A stretch of 64,000 nt of DNA, taken from contig CM018680.1 in assembly GCA_009363875.1 (NCBI GenBank), forward strand, positions 75,209,811-75,273,810, read 5' to 3'. This document shows positions 20,918 through 32,129 of this stretch, piece after piece. The notes under the pieces are model-generated. The model was not told the origin of the DNA. It searched no databases and saw only the letters and a list, made by a program, of their open reading frames with translations. Positions within the stretch are counted from its first letter, which is position 1. Each line of letters starts with the position of its first letter. The position numbers were made by a program, and so were the translations under genes. Source of the stretch: Mikania micrantha. Its lineage: Eukaryota; Streptophyta; Magnoliopsida; Asterales; Asteraceae.

Positions 20918-23900
20918 ATGGCTGGACAAAGGGGTAGACCACGTAAGCAACCACAGGAACCTGAAGAACCACATATCGAGAATGAAGAACCCGTCAATGA
21001 AGACGACTACGAGCACAATGAGCAACCGGAAGATGAAAACGAGTTTACTCTAGAGCCTATCGTAGTGAAGGCTATTTCTGATGAGGTTTGTAAAGTTTTG
21101 GATGATAAGTTACCAGCTTTGGTTACAAAAATACTGAAGGATACTTTGAAAGAAAAGTCTGAAGAAACTAAGGAAAGCACCAAAGAAGAAGAAGTTGTGA
21201 TCACCGGAACTAAGAACGGTGATTCTACGTCAGAGAAAGGGAAGGGTTGTGATTACAAGGCCTTCAAAGGATGCAATCCACCCTCATTTGATGGTAAGAA
21301 GGATGCTGTGGCCACCTGTCATTGGGTTTCGGCTATGGAGGCGGTTATTGCTATCAGTGAATGCCGGGAAGATCAAGCTGTGAAATTTGCAGCTCACTCA
21401 TTTACTGAAGAAGCTCTACATTGGTGGAACACTGTTAAGCAGTCAAAGACTACTACTGATGTGGAGGGTTTTAAATGGGAGGACTTGAAGGAATTAGTTA
21501 TAAAACACTTCTGTCCAAAGAATGAAATTGATAAAATCGAGCGGGAATTTCTGACTTTGAAAGCTGGACGTATGAACCATCGGCAATATACGTCAAAATT
21601 TAATGAAATGTCAAGACTGGTTCCTCATTTGGTAAACACGGAGGAACGCAGATTGAAATTATATGTGGAAGGACTACCGCCTAAAGTCCGAACACATGTG
21701 AAGGCGCATGCTCCTAGAACTTTTGAATCAGCCGTAGAAATTAGCGGCATTGTCTGGGATGATGTTGTGGAAGCTGAACCGTTAAAGGAGGAACCAAAGC
21801 AAAAGTGGGCATCAAAATTTAAAAGAAACAGAAATGAAAAATCAGGACCCCCTATGAAAAGGTTTAGAATGGAAGAAGTTGAAACATGCTTTAAGTGTGG
21901 AAGGAAACATGGAGGAGAATGTCGTACGGGGACTACTTTGTGCTACCGTTGTGGAAAGATGGGACATTTCTCTTTTGATTGTCCGAGTAGGCCAAAGTGT
22001 TATAATTGTGGTGAATTGGGTCACATTAGCAAAAATTGTCTTAAACCGAAGGCAATAATTAATAAATCCATCAAACCTGAAAGTAGCAAAGGAGGTGAGA
22101 AGCAAAAGGCAAAAGCTCGTGCCTTTACTATGACTAAGGATCAGGCAGATAAAGACCCTGATGTGGTGACAGGTACATTCTTGATTAATGATATCCCTGC
22201 GTCAGTTCTATTTGATTCTGGTGCAAGTATGAGCTTTGTGGCTATTACTTTTTGTGATAAACTGTGTGCAAATGTTAGAAAGATAGAAAATGCCTTTAAC
22301 ATAGAAACTGCTCTTGGTAAATCTACTAGAGTAACGGAGGCTATTGATGATGATTGTTACATTGATATAGAAGGTCATAGATTCCCTGTTAAGTTGTTTG
22401 TGATTACGTTAGGAGGTTTTGATGTAGTTTTGGGTATGGATTGGTTGGCCAAACATGAGGCTAACATTGTCTGTCGACGAAATATGATTTTCTTAACGGC
22501 TCTTAATGGGAGTTCAGTAACGGTTTACGGGGATAAAGTGTTTAACGCGCCTAAAGTCATTTCAATGATTAAGGCAAGTGAATTTATGAGGCGAGGGTGT
22601 GGGGCTTATCTGGCTTATGTTATTGATAAAGAAATTAAGGTAAAAGAATTGGAAGACGTACCCGTGGTGTGTAACTTTCCTGATGTATTTCCTGAGGATT
22701 TGCCAGGACTTCCACCTGATCGGGAAATCGAATTCCAAATTGATGTTGTGCCAGGAGCTCAACCTGTCGCCAAGGCACCGTACCGTCTGGCTCCAACGGA
22801 AATGAAAGAATTAATGACCCAACTACAAGACCTTCTAGACAAAGGTTTTATACGACCGAGTGTGTCACCTTGGGGTGCACCAGTGTTGTTTGTAAAGAAA
22901 AAGGATGGAAGTATGAGAATGTGTATTGATTATAGGGAATTGAATAAGCTCACAATAAAGAATAAGTATCCGTTACCAAGGATTGATGATTTATTCGACC
23001 AATTGCAAGGGGCAAGTTGGTTTTCTAAAATAGATCTCAGATCAGGGTATCATCAATTAAAGGTGAGAGAACAAGATATTCCAAAGACAGCGTTTCGCAC
23101 ACGTTATGGACACTATGAGTTTCTTGTGATGTCTTTCGGATTAACAAACGCTCCTGCGGCGTTTATGGATTTGATGAATCGGGTGTGCAGACCTATGTTA
23201 GACCGATCAGTGATTGTGTTTATTGACGATATATTAATATACTCAAGGAGTGAAGGTGATCATGCGTGTCATATCCGGGAAGTTCTTGAAATACTAAGAA
23301 GAGAAAAGCTTTATGCTAAGTTCTCTAAATGTGCCTTTTGGCTACGGGAAGTACAATTTTTAGGTCATGTTATTAGTCCAGAAGGCATAATGGTGGACCC
23401 AGCTAAAGTAGAAGCAGTTATGAAATGGAATCCTCCGAAAACACCAACGGAAGTTCGTAGCTTTCTTGGATTAGCAGGTTATTACAGAAGATTTATTCAG
23501 GATTTTTCTAGGATTGCTACACCGTTGACAAAATTGACTAGGAAAGATGTAAAATATGATTGGGGTCCAACTCAGGTCCAAGCTTTTGAAGAATTAAAGA
23601 AGAGGTTAACCGAAGCTCCTATTTTAACACTGCCGGATGGTAATGAAGACATGGTGGTGTACTCAGATGCGTCTTATCTGGGTTTGGGCTGTGTACTTAT
23701 GCAAAGGGGAAAGGTAATAGCATATGCCTCAAGACAATTGAAAATCCATGAAGCTAATTATCCAACACATGATTTGGAATTGGCTGCTGTGGTATTTGCT
23801 TTAAAAATTTGGAGGCATTATTTATATGGAGTGAAATGTACAATCTACACAGATCACAAAAGTTTAAAATACTTCTTTGAACAGAAGGACTTGAATATGA

Positions 23901-25483
23901 GACAACGAAGATGGCTTGAACTGCTGAAAGATTATGACTGTGAGATTTTGTATCACCCAGGAAAAGCCAATGTGGTGGCTGATGCACTAAGTCGTAAGAC
24001 AGAACACTCTGCTATACAAGTTAAGTCTTACAGTTTGGTAATAACACCTGACTTTCTGAATGAGCTCAAAGATGCACAGAAGGAAGGACTAAAGGAAGAA
24101 AATGTTGGATTCGAAAGAATCTTTGGTCAAGTCAAGAATCTAGAAGAAAATGAATTTGGTATTAAGATTCGATTTGGTCGAATGTGGGTTCCACGAAATG
24201 GGGACATCAGGTCAAGGATTCTAGACGAAGCACATAAGTCACGCTACTCTATTCATCCTGGTGCAACGAAAATGTATCAAGACCTTCGAAAGGATTATTG
24301 GTGGCCAGGTATGAAGTTTAATGTAATGCAGTACGTAAACAAATGTTTGACATGTGCACAAGTGAAAGCTGAACATCAGAAACCCTATGGTTATGTGCAA
24401 CCTTTAGAAGTCCCGGAATGGAAATGGGAACACATCACCATGGATTTTATAACTAAGTTGCCTCTTACGGCGAAACGTCATGATGCTATTTGGGTGATTG
24501 TAGACCGGTTAACGAAAAGTGCTCATTTCTTGCCTATACGGGAGACTTATACGTCGGAGAAACTGTCTGAACTATTTGTGAAAGAAATAATTACGAGACA
24601 TGGAGTTCCAGTTTCTATAGTGTCAGATCGTGACACGCGGTTTGTTTCAAGATTCTGGAAACAGTTTCATGAATCAATGGGCACAAGACTCAATATTAGC
24701 ACTGCGTATCATCCTCAGACCGATGGACAGTCTGAAAGGACTATACAAACTTTAGAGGATATGCTCAGAGCCTGCATTATTGATTTTGGTGGTAGTTGGG
24801 ATGATCATTTACCATTGGTGGAATTCTCGTACAACAATAGCTACCATGCTAGTATTGGAATGCCACCATATGAGGCATTGTACGGACGGCGTTGTAGGAC
24901 ACCGGTATGTTGGGGAGGTGTAGGACAGAAAGAAGTGGGAAGTAAAGCTGCAGTGTTAGATTTGACAGAAAAGCTTCAACTAGTTAAAGCGCGAATGAAA
25001 GCTGCACAGGATCGACAGAGGTCTTATGCCGATAAAAGACGGAGGCCAATAGAATTTGAAGTAGGTGATCAAGTATTGTTAAAAGTTTCACCATGGAAGG
25101 GAGTTATTCGATTCAGGAAGAGAGGAAAGTTAAGTCCAAGATTTATTGGACCTTTTCAAATAATAGCACGGGTCGGTAAGGTAGCTTACCGATTAGATCT
25201 ACCAGATGAACTGAGTGGAATTCATCCGACATTCCACGTTTCACATTTGAGAAAATGTCTAGCAGATGATGTAGCATATGTGCCGTTAAATGACATTGAA
25301 GTTGATGAGAAATTAAATTACATAGAAGAACCAGTTGCAATTGTTGATACGAAAGAAAAACAGTTACGTAACAAGGTGATTAGGCAAGTTAAGGTTCAAT
25401 GGAAACATCGAAAAGGATCTGAGACGACATGGGAGACTGAAGACGAGATGAAACGACTCTACCCACATTTGTTAGAAACGTAA
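20918..25483 (+). CDS. Gag-Pol polyprotein, Tekay-type, intact (1521 aa)
   Basis: One ATG-to-stop frame. Gag occupies roughly 1-400 and has three CCHC zinc knuckles at about 324-376 (the first is CX2CX3HX3C, the others CX2CX4HX4C). The aspartic protease has DSGAS at 433. Reverse transcriptase has the catalytic FIDD at 769-771. RNase H has its first Asp at 917 (YSDAS) and HPGKANVVADALS near its end. Integrase has the zinc-binding HHCC, then D1176, D1237 and E1273 (DX35E). The C-terminus (about 1468-1518) is a chromodomain with VKVQWKHRKG and TTWETE. Chromodomains of this family direct integration to heterochromatin. The start is the first ATG in frame after the primer site. In the family one polyprotein is processed by the protease inside virus-like particles. 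Confidence 0.95.
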   Translation: MAGQRGRPRKQPQEPEEPHIENEEPVNEDDYEHNEQPEDENEFTLEPIVVKAISDEVCKVLDDKLPALVTKILKDTLKEKSEETKESTKEEEVVITGTKNGDSTSEKGKGCDYKAFKGCNPPSFDGKKDAVATCHWVSAMEAVIAISECREDQAVKFAAHSFTEEALHWWNTVKQSKTTTDVEGFKWEDLKELVIKHFCPKNEIDKIEREFLTLKAGRMNHRQYTSKFNEMSRLVPHLVNTEERRLKLYVEGLPPKVRTHVKAHAPRTFESAVEISGIVWDDVVEAEPLKEEPKQKWASKFKRNRNEKSGPPMKRFRMEEVETCFKCGRKHGGECRTGTTLCYRCGKMGHFSFDCPSRPKCYNCGELGHISKNCLKPKAIINKSIKPESSKGGEKQKAKARAFTMTKDQADKDPDVVTGTFLINDIPASVLFDSGASMSFVAITFCDKLCANVRKIENAFNIETALGKSTRVTEAIDDDCYIDIEGHRFPVKLFVITLGGFDVVLGMDWLAKHEANIVCRRNMIFLTALNGSSVTVYGDKVFNAPKVISMIKASEFMRRGCGAYLAYVIDKEIKVKELEDVPVVCNFPDVFPEDLPGLPPDREIEFQIDVVPGAQPVAKAPYRLAPTEMKELMTQLQDLLDKGFIRPSVSPWGAPVLFVKKKDGSMRMCIDYRELNKLTIKNKYPLPRIDDLFDQLQGASWFSKIDLRSGYHQLKVREQDIPKTAFRTRYGHYEFLVMSFGLTNAPAAFMDLMNRVCRPMLDRSVIVFIDDILIYSRSEGDHACHIREVLEILRREKLYAKFSKCAFWLREVQFLGHVISPEGIMVDPAKVEAVMKWNPPKTPTEVRSFLGLAGYYRRFIQDFSRIATPLTKLTRKDVKYDWGPTQVQAFEELKKRLTEAPILTLPDGNEDMVVYSDASYLGLGCVLMQRGKVIAYASRQLKIHEANYPTHDLELAAVVFALKIWRHYLYGVKCTIYTDHKSLKYFFEQKDLNMRQRRWLELLKDYDCEILYHPGKANVVADALSRKTEHSAIQVKSYSLVITPDFLNELKDAQKEGLKEENVGFERIFGQVKNLEENEFGIKIRFGRMWVPRNGDIRSRILDEAHKSRYSIHPGATKMYQDLRKDYWWPGMKFNVMQYVNKCLTCAQVKAEHQKPYGYVQPLEVPEWKWEHITMDFITKLPLTAKRHDAIWVIVDRLTKSAHFLPIRETYTSEKLSELFVKEIITRHGVPVSIVSDRDTRFVSRFWKQFHESMGTRLNISTAYHPQTDGQSERTIQTLEDMLRACIIDFGGSWDDHLPLVEFSYNNSYHASIGMPPYEALYGRRCRTPVCWGGVGQKEVGSKAAVLDLTEKLQLVKARMKAAQDRQRSYADKRRRPIEFEVGDQVLLKVSPWKGVIRFRKRGKLSPRFIGPFQIIARVGKVAYRLDLPDELSGIHPTFHVSHLRKCLADDVAYVPLNDIEVDEKLNYIEEPVAIVDTKEKQLRNKVIRQVKVQWKHRKGSETTWETEDEMKRLYPHLLET

Positions 25484-25509
25484 CAGGTTTCGAGGACGAA
25501 ACCTATTGT

Positions 25510-25517
25510 AAGGAGGG
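25510..25517 (+). other. Polypurine tract
   Basis: AAGGAGGG lies 6 bp before the 3' LTR. Plus-strand DNA synthesis is primed here. The preceding GAGGACGAAACC is also common in this family. Confidence 0.8.
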
Positions 25518-25523
25518 TAGATT

Positions 25524-27803
25524 TGTAACAACCGAATAATTAGCACATTTGATCGTGTATAAAATCTATGTTGAATTGACAATGGTAATTACTACAGATT
25601 GATAGTACACGAGAAAAGATGAACGTAGGCGAAAACCGTGCGCGAAACGGAGTTACGGATTGTCCGGAATTGCGAAACGAAGGAAAATTTCAAAGTATGG
25701 AATTTTGGACTCGTCGCGGTACGCGACTATGTGGTTGAGGATCCTTCGCGGTACGTGATGGACCAAAAATATCTGAAAACCTCCGAAAATCTTCGCGGTA
25801 CGCGAAGCCTTATTTGGCTCCTCGTCGCGGTACGCGACGGGTGAGGCGGTGGAATAAGTTGATATCTTTCATCAGATTTCATGAAAATTATATTTCATCT
25901 TCATATCTCGAACATATTCGCTCCAGACGAACATCAGACGAATTTTTCTTATCAAACCTTCAATTTGAAGCCACCAGAAGTCTCTGATCATACCAGGGAT
26001 CGTATCTACAAGTTCTGATCGTTGTTTTGCAGTCAAAACTCCGTCAGATTAGGTAATGATTCGTTTTAACCTTCTAGTTTGATTTTGATTGATTAGATCT
26101 TGATTTTGAACGTAATGGCATAGTTAGGATTGTTGATTTTTGCCTAGATGATGGCTAGGATTGATTGGAAATGAAGAACACGATGTTCTAACGGTTAAAT
26201 CCTTGTTTTGATCCGTTGTAATGCCCGGTTTGCATGAAATCACAACTATGGTTATAATGGTTTAATCCATTTGATTATGACAATGTAGATGATTAGTTTG
26301 ATTAATCTTTGAAATGCAAAGGTTAAATCTAAGTGTTTCAAACTAATCACAATCATTAACATACTCATTGGAACGATTATCTGATGTTTATGATGACTGT
26401 CAGATTAGTATGTTAAACATGGTTATTAAACCTATTCTAACACTACATTGTGATATTTCATGATATCTGGGAAATCAATGATAAGGATTGATCATTTCTA
26501 AGCCATTAATCTGTTTAAGAACTGTTTAAGCATTATAATCAACAACATTAACTACTTGATGACTTTTAAGACAATGTCTTTAACATTGAACGTTCAGAAA
26601 GATCTAATCAGTAGGTTAAAACCTAAATAACTTATTAAGTATAAACTGATGCAGAATTACACCATTAGTATCAGTTTACGAGGAATCTTGCTACTGTAAG
26701 ATATCAGGTGAGTTCTTTGTAGCCCTATTTTAAATGTTTTATCATTTTGGGCTGGTATGCATGTTATGAAAGTTATTTTATAAAAATGATTGTATAAGCT
26801 GACTGCGGTCAGATAAAAGAGTATTTTAATATAAAGAATGTTTTAAGTCTCGCTGCGGATGAGAAGTAATTGATTTTTTTAAAGTCTCGACCAAGGTCGA
26901 GTAGGAAATATGGTTTTGAAGTCCCGGCTGCGGTTGGGCAAAATTTGAGCACTGCGGTGCAGTAAAGTGTTTATGTTTATGATGGTTTAAATGATTTAAA
27001 CCATGTTATGTATAAATGAAGTATGTAACGAAGTCTTGTACCGGTATGAGCTACCAACTTCGGTTGGTAGTCATAGAGTCCTGTGAAAGAACAGGCATGT
27101 CGACTGTGGGTCGTCATAGTCATAGAGTCCTGTGAAAGAACAGGCATGTCGACTGTGGGTCGTCATAGTCATAGAGTCCTGTGAAAGAACAGGCCTGTCG
27201 ACTGTGGTTCGTCAATGTCATAGAGACTTGTGCTGCACAAGCAGGCTGACTAGAGTCAGCAGTTCAGGCTAAAGTTTTGCACAGTATGATGATGAGTAGG
27301 TTATGTATGAGATTATGCTATGATGATATGTATGTTAAAGGTTGTTGACTTCGATTAACAGCAAAGGCTAAGGTCTTATATATTGTATGATTGATGTAGC
27401 GAGAATATGTATGTAGATGAAATGAATTATGTTCAAGTATGATTGACATTGTTGACCTCGGTCAACAGTGAACGTTAATGTTATATATGTGCAGTAAGGA
27501 TTTTATGAAAACTTAATTAGAACTCACCAGCATAAAGCTGACTTGTTTTACATGCATGTCAGGTTGAATGGTAACGAGAGAGATTAGCTGAGGGCTCATG
27601 GCATAGGTTGAAGATTACCCTGGCATAATATGGCATAAACTGGCTATGTATAAAACTATAAAGTGTGGGTTATGTTTAACGTTTGTATAATCTGTGTATC
27701 ATATTTCATGTAATCACCCGAAGTTCCGCTGCTATGGTAATGTAAATATGTTTTAAAGAGTATGGGTTTGATGTTTGCCAACTGAGGGGCTCGGGGCCTC
27801 TCA
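25524..27803 (+). repeat. 3' LTR (2280 bp)
   Basis: Same sequence as the 5' LTR except for four substitutions and three 49-bp units (27071-27217) instead of two. One substitution (CGCGGTACGTGA near 25750) damages the second GC palindrome. Confidence 0.95.
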
Positions 27804-27808
27804 AGTTT

Positions 27809-28619
27809 CTTAGAGAAATTTCATGATCAATCAAGTCGTATACTCATTAAAACTAGTTCTAGCCTCCATACAATTGGATCGATTCAGGAAACAAATATTA
27901 AGGTATAATTTAAGCATACAAAATTACGAATATTTGTTTTGACAACCTTTTTATTTCCATTTTCTTACTTGGGGAGAATGATTTTGACGCTATCTTCTAA
28001 AATTGTAACAATAAAAAAAATTTAAAAATAAATAAATAAAATATGTAAACTTGACGTTGTGTTTAATTCGTTATAATTTAATAGAACTAAAATCTAAATT
28101 TCATCTCTTACCTCAGGGCTTTTACAGTATTCTTTTAAATTAAAATATGAATTTAAGGTAAAAAAAATATTTGTCTAGAGGATTAGAATAATAAAGAATT
28201 TCTTAAAATTGTTGGTGGAAAGAGAATTAGAATTAGAATAATAATAGAATACATGTTGGAGAAAAGAATTAATATCATGCACACGAACACACTGATTCTT
28301 TTGTGGGTAACAATCCAGGACTACTTTTATACATTTGGAAGAAAATTTACAAAGACTCTCTCTTGAAAAAAACAAACTTACATACCCTATTTATATGATT
28401 CTAGGAAATTAAAAACAAACCAAACTTTATATGTAAGGAACAAGTAATCTTGATAGTGCTTTTGTTATAATATAAACTCATTGTATTTCTTCACTAACAT
28501 GTTCTACCTAACTTTATTTTTTCATTCCCGAATAAAATGAAATCTTGTGTTTATATGTTTACTTCGTCCACAAAAGACCGGGTTTTTCATTAATGCTATC
28601 ACCAACCAATTATCATATG
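27809..28619. other. Intergenic, nothing recognised
   Basis: AT-rich sequence downstream of the retrotransposon, no supported feature. Confidence 0.5.
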
Positions 28620-28715
28620 ATTGGCAAAATAAACGGGTTGGGTTTGATGAGTTTTAAGCAAAATTAGTTTGAATTTAAATGAATTGTTTTAAAAACCATC
28701 AATTTCGTTCATGTA
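28620..28715. repeat. Fragment of the hAT-type MITE family
   Basis: GGCAAAATAAACGGGTTGGG and AAATGAATTGTT match the left part of the element at 28985. The right half is missing or unrecognisable. Confidence 0.4.
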
Positions 28716-28984
28716 GACAAAACATAGCGACCATGTATTTTCCTTTTTTTTGCATAATCTTAATTGAGTTGGATTGTAAAACACGAGTTGTTGACCATTT
28801 TTATGTTTTTGCTATTATTTTTTGAAACCATTGTACTTAACGTTTTAAGGTTTTACAACGGAATGACAACCTTAATCTAATTGTTAATTACGAGGTTCTT
28901 GTCATCATGTGTGAATGAACCATACAAAATCAAACATTCACTTATGATAAGCAGCAACTTATGTGATTGTTTTTAAAGGGTCAT

Positions 28985-29396
28985 ATTACATATGCCCGGC
29001 AAAATGGGCGGGTTGGGTCGGGTTGGGTAACGGGTCAGAACGGGTGCGGGTCAGGATGGGTGCGGGTCAGAACGGGTTTCAATCAAAATCGGTTCGGGTC
29101 TAAATGAATTGTTCTTTAAAAACATCAATTTAGTTTAACTTAAATTAAGCAAATAGTCTATTTGGATAATTTTTAATGATTTTCTTATCAAATATGTTTT
29201 ATTAATCATTTTTCAATGTTTGAATCATTGCATTTGCATGCTTTTTTGGTTACCCGTCTTGACCCGCATTGTGTTTAAGTGCTACCCATCTCAACCCATT
29301 CAATATTATGATGTTACCCATTTCAACCCATTATACTAAAATTGTTTACCCAAACCAACCCATTTCCTTTGACATGAGTAAAAATTGCCACCTCTA
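28985..29396. mobile_element. hAT-type MITE with GGGTT-rich ends
   Basis: It starts GGCAAAATGGGCGGGTTGGG and ends AAAAATTGCCACCTC. Reverse-complemented, the right end gives GAGGTGGCAATTTTT, an inverted match to the left end. CGGGT words fill the left part and their complements (CCCAT, ACCCG) the right. Diverged relatives lie at 12328-12985, 28620 and inside KRP intron 2. Confidence 0.5.
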
Positions 29397-29549
29397 ATAT
29401 TACATACACAGCCGAACCTCAAATTTCACACCTCTACATGCATATTAGAGAACCAATTATTACTTGTTAAATTTCTTAGCATTAATGAATTATCTCATAT
29501 ACGAATCTATTAAATAAAAAAATGTGAACATGTAAATAATACACTTTTT

Positions 29550-29815
29550 TAGGGGTTATATTATTCACACACTCTCCAACCCATATACGTCTCATATAAG
29601 TCTATACGAGGCATATAGGGAGCAATAATTAATTGTTATAATTTTTCAATGTAAATGATTGGACTCATATACACCTCGTATAGATCTATACGCGGCATAT
29701 ACGTGTCTAATGATTCTCAATTAGTGGGGTGTCAGACATGATTATACGCCCGTATAAGTATATACGAGTCGTATAAGGTTAGTGAGTGTATAAAAATGTT
29801 TGGCTTGTGAATAAT
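29550..29815. mobile_element. MITE with TATACG palindromes, copy 1
   Basis: The ends carry TTATTCACA in inverted orientation. The interior has repeated CATATACG and CGTATA words, including the perfect 16-bp palindrome CGTATAGATCTATACG (29677-29692). A relative lies at 46290-46430. Confidence 0.45.
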
Positions 29816-29859
29816 CAAAGCCCTTTTAAAATTACCATAAATTGTCGAAACACACCAAA

Positions 29860-30003
29860 TGGCTTATAACCCGTGCCTCCTTGACTTTCCGAATAAGAGG
29901 TCTTGAATTCGAGTCTCGACTGAAACAAAAAAATGTTTTAGGTTGAGATAGGATGTTTTTTCGGTGTGGATTTCCTTCTAAAAGATAGTGTCAATGTACT
30001 CCA
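29860..30003 (+). repeat. SINE-like repeat, copy 2
   Basis: GAATAAGAGGTCTTGAATTC followed by GAGTCTCG looks like a tRNA variable arm plus T loop, with the B-box-like TTCGAGTCTC. It aligns with the decayed copy at 3500-3650. No clear TSD is seen. Confidence 0.5.
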
Positions 30004-30033
30004 AATTGTCAAAACATTGTAATTTGATGTCAG

Positions 30034-30180
30034 GTTTATGATTGGCTTAGGCTACCATCATTGTTGAAAGTAGGACCAGAAGCTATATGGACAAAAATGG
30101 GTGCAGCAAACCACATGTTACCTGTTGCACTTTCACCTATGCAACTCTTCATGATGAGTTGCTTTCTGTATCTGAAATAG
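30034..30180 (+). CDS. Possible terminal exon of an unrecognised gene (48 codons)
   Basis: After a plausible acceptor (TTGATGTCAG) an open frame runs in phase 0 for 48 codons to TAG. It begins VYDWLRLPSLLKVGPEAIW and ends with a hydrophobic stretch, MLPVALSPMQLFMMS, that could be a membrane segment. Its composition looks more coding-like than the surroundings. I do not recognise the protein, and no matching upstream exon was found. It may be the last exon of a gene disrupted by insertions upstream, or a pseudogene fragment. Confidence 0.35.
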   Translation, partial: VYDWLRLPSLLKVGPEAIWTKMGAANHMLPVALSPMQLFMMSCFLYLK

Positions 30181-30589
30181 GCTTATATCCCATTTTTATC
30201 CCATTTTCTCTGTTCACTGAAAACCCAATCTAACATGACTCTCAAAGTCCAAATGACCATTATACCCTTGTTAAAGTCTAAGATAAACATTATGATTCTG
30301 ATAACCGTCCTCAAAGTGAAATATAAAAGTGGGAGACAATATACACTATTCTTTCCATAAACTCCCACTAAAATAATCCAATAATTAAACATATGATATT
30401 AAGAAAAGAATGATGAGATAACATTGTTCTCAAGTGTCATGATTACAGTTAAAGAAGTGTTCATCCATAAAACCACCTTACATTGATCCCACTAGCAATA
30501 AGCCTAATAACTGTTGAATTCTATGTGCTACCAAAAGGATCACTTTTAGGGTGGGGTTTCCATCTTTTTCTTGAAAATAACTATTTAAT

Positions 30590-30835
30590 ATTACATATGA
30601 ATTATATGTTGTGAAAACTCGATATTAAGATATAAAACTCTTAAACCGTATCTGGGCCGTTTATTTGAAATCTTGAAAATAAACATGTGGTCCACATTAA
30701 ACTACATTAAAATTGATTTGTTTATTCAACTTTAACATAAACCATATATTTATTTTCAATATTACAAATAGATGGCTCAGTTAGGATTTAAGAATTTTCT
30801 CTTTAAGATCTGGTTTTCACATGATACAATCCTCT
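30590..30835. mobile_element. MITE of the TATATAAG family, copy 2
   Basis: Shares TTGAAAATAAACATGTGG, GTCCACATTAAA and a GGTTTTCACATGATAC end with the copy at 5781-6044. Confidence 0.55.
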
Positions 30836-30839
30836 ATAT

Positions 30840-31070
30840 ATATATATATGATTTATATCATGTAAAAACCAATCTTAGAGAGAATTCCTAAATCTTATCT
30901 GAGACATGCATTTGTAATCTTATAATAAACAAGTTAATCATATTAAAATTGAATAAAAAATTGAACTTTGAGTAAACAAATTAATTTTAATATAGTTTAA
31001 TGAGATCAAATGTTTATTTTCAAAAATTTCAAATAAAAGACAAGCTACGTAAGGTTTAAGGGTAGCAAAA
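30840..31070. mobile_element. MITE of the TATATAAG family, copy 3
   Basis: Starts TATCATGTAAAAACCAATCTT beside a TA tract that separates it from copy 2. The interior matches the family (AAATTAATTTTAATATAG, TTTATTTTCAA). The right end is frayed. Confidence 0.5.
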
Positions 31071-32129
31071 TGAAGGTAAATCTATATGACACTTGAATAC
31101 TAAGCATAACATGTGAAATAATCGTTATTATTATGCTCTCCTTAAACATATGATCAAGATTTTCGTAAAATTGTTTGTATGTTTAAGTATTAATTAAACA
31201 TAGAATATAATAATCCAGCCAAATAGTAAGAAAATCAGACCTAACACGATTCCAAATACAAAAACTTCAAGTATTTCGGTTGATTTGAAAGGAATATACT
31301 CTAAGGATAAACCAATGGAATATACCCCAAAGAATAAACCAACTCCAAATGAAACTTGCAAATGACCTTTTACTGCGTGTTATGGTAGATAACCTCGAGA
31401 TTTACCTCTTAAATTTCACCCCAACCAATTCCAGCTTTTTAAAAGTAAAAAAATTCTACCAAAACAAACCCATTTTTGAAATCATGCAAAGCTTGACTAA
31501 TAAAAACAATTTACTACTGTATTTGCTATTAAAAGACAAACTTCTATGGCACAAAAATTTCAAGTTAAACAACAAGATTCTCTACACACTGACACAATTG
31601 TTGAGAAGGCAAGATACTTCCCAACTCTATACAACCAAAAAAGCTGCCCCACCACAACATCACTCACCAACCATTTTCCACAAGGGTCTAAAAGAAGACT
31701 GTAAAGTATCTTCATTTAAAACATCAAGATCTAATGTAAAAATCATACAAAATCTAATGATGAATAAAGCAGAATAAAATTTAAAAAAAAATAAAAAACA
31801 AGAAAAAGAAAGGGCAATATAGCAATATATTTTATTTAGGGGAAGGGGGTGTTTTCAATCTTTCCATTAGTACAAAAGTATAGACAATGAAGGTCATTTA
31901 AGGAAAACTAACCTAGAGTCATAAACCACCACCATCTTCTTCCCCTGTTAGCAGATGATCTGTTAGAAACCTGTTTTCTTATGTTGCAGATCATTAATCT
32001 ACATACTAAACTAGGTGTTTCATGGGTCCTACTTTCTTTACAAAAGTCATTTATACCCATATCTGCAACTAAGCTAAACTTAAAAATTAATTAACTGAAA
32101 ACTATAACAAAGTACGACCCGGCAGGAGG
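31071..32129. other. Flank downstream of KRP
   Basis: Probably holds the KRP 3' UTR next to 32129. A plus-strand open frame at 31349-31777 has no recognisable content and is not called. Confidence 0.4.

Larger units (their letters stand above)
18352..27808 (+). mobile_element. Complete young Ty3/Gypsy Tekay-type (chromovirus) retrotransposon
   Basis: Order of parts: TSD AGTTT (18352-18356), 5' LTR, tRNA-Met primer site, one gag-pol ORF, polypurine tract, 3' LTR, TSD AGTTT (27804-27808). The two LTRs differ by four substitutions that I could find and by one extra 49-bp repeat unit in the 3' copy. That is about 0.2 percent divergence. The ORF is uninterrupted and the catalytic residues are present, so the element inserted recently and may be competent. 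Confidence 0.95.

Noticed and set aside
31349..31777. 142-codon plus-strand open frame downstream of KRP
   Set aside because: No recognisable domain, low-complexity Lys/Leu/Asn composition, no splice or promoter context; likely chance.
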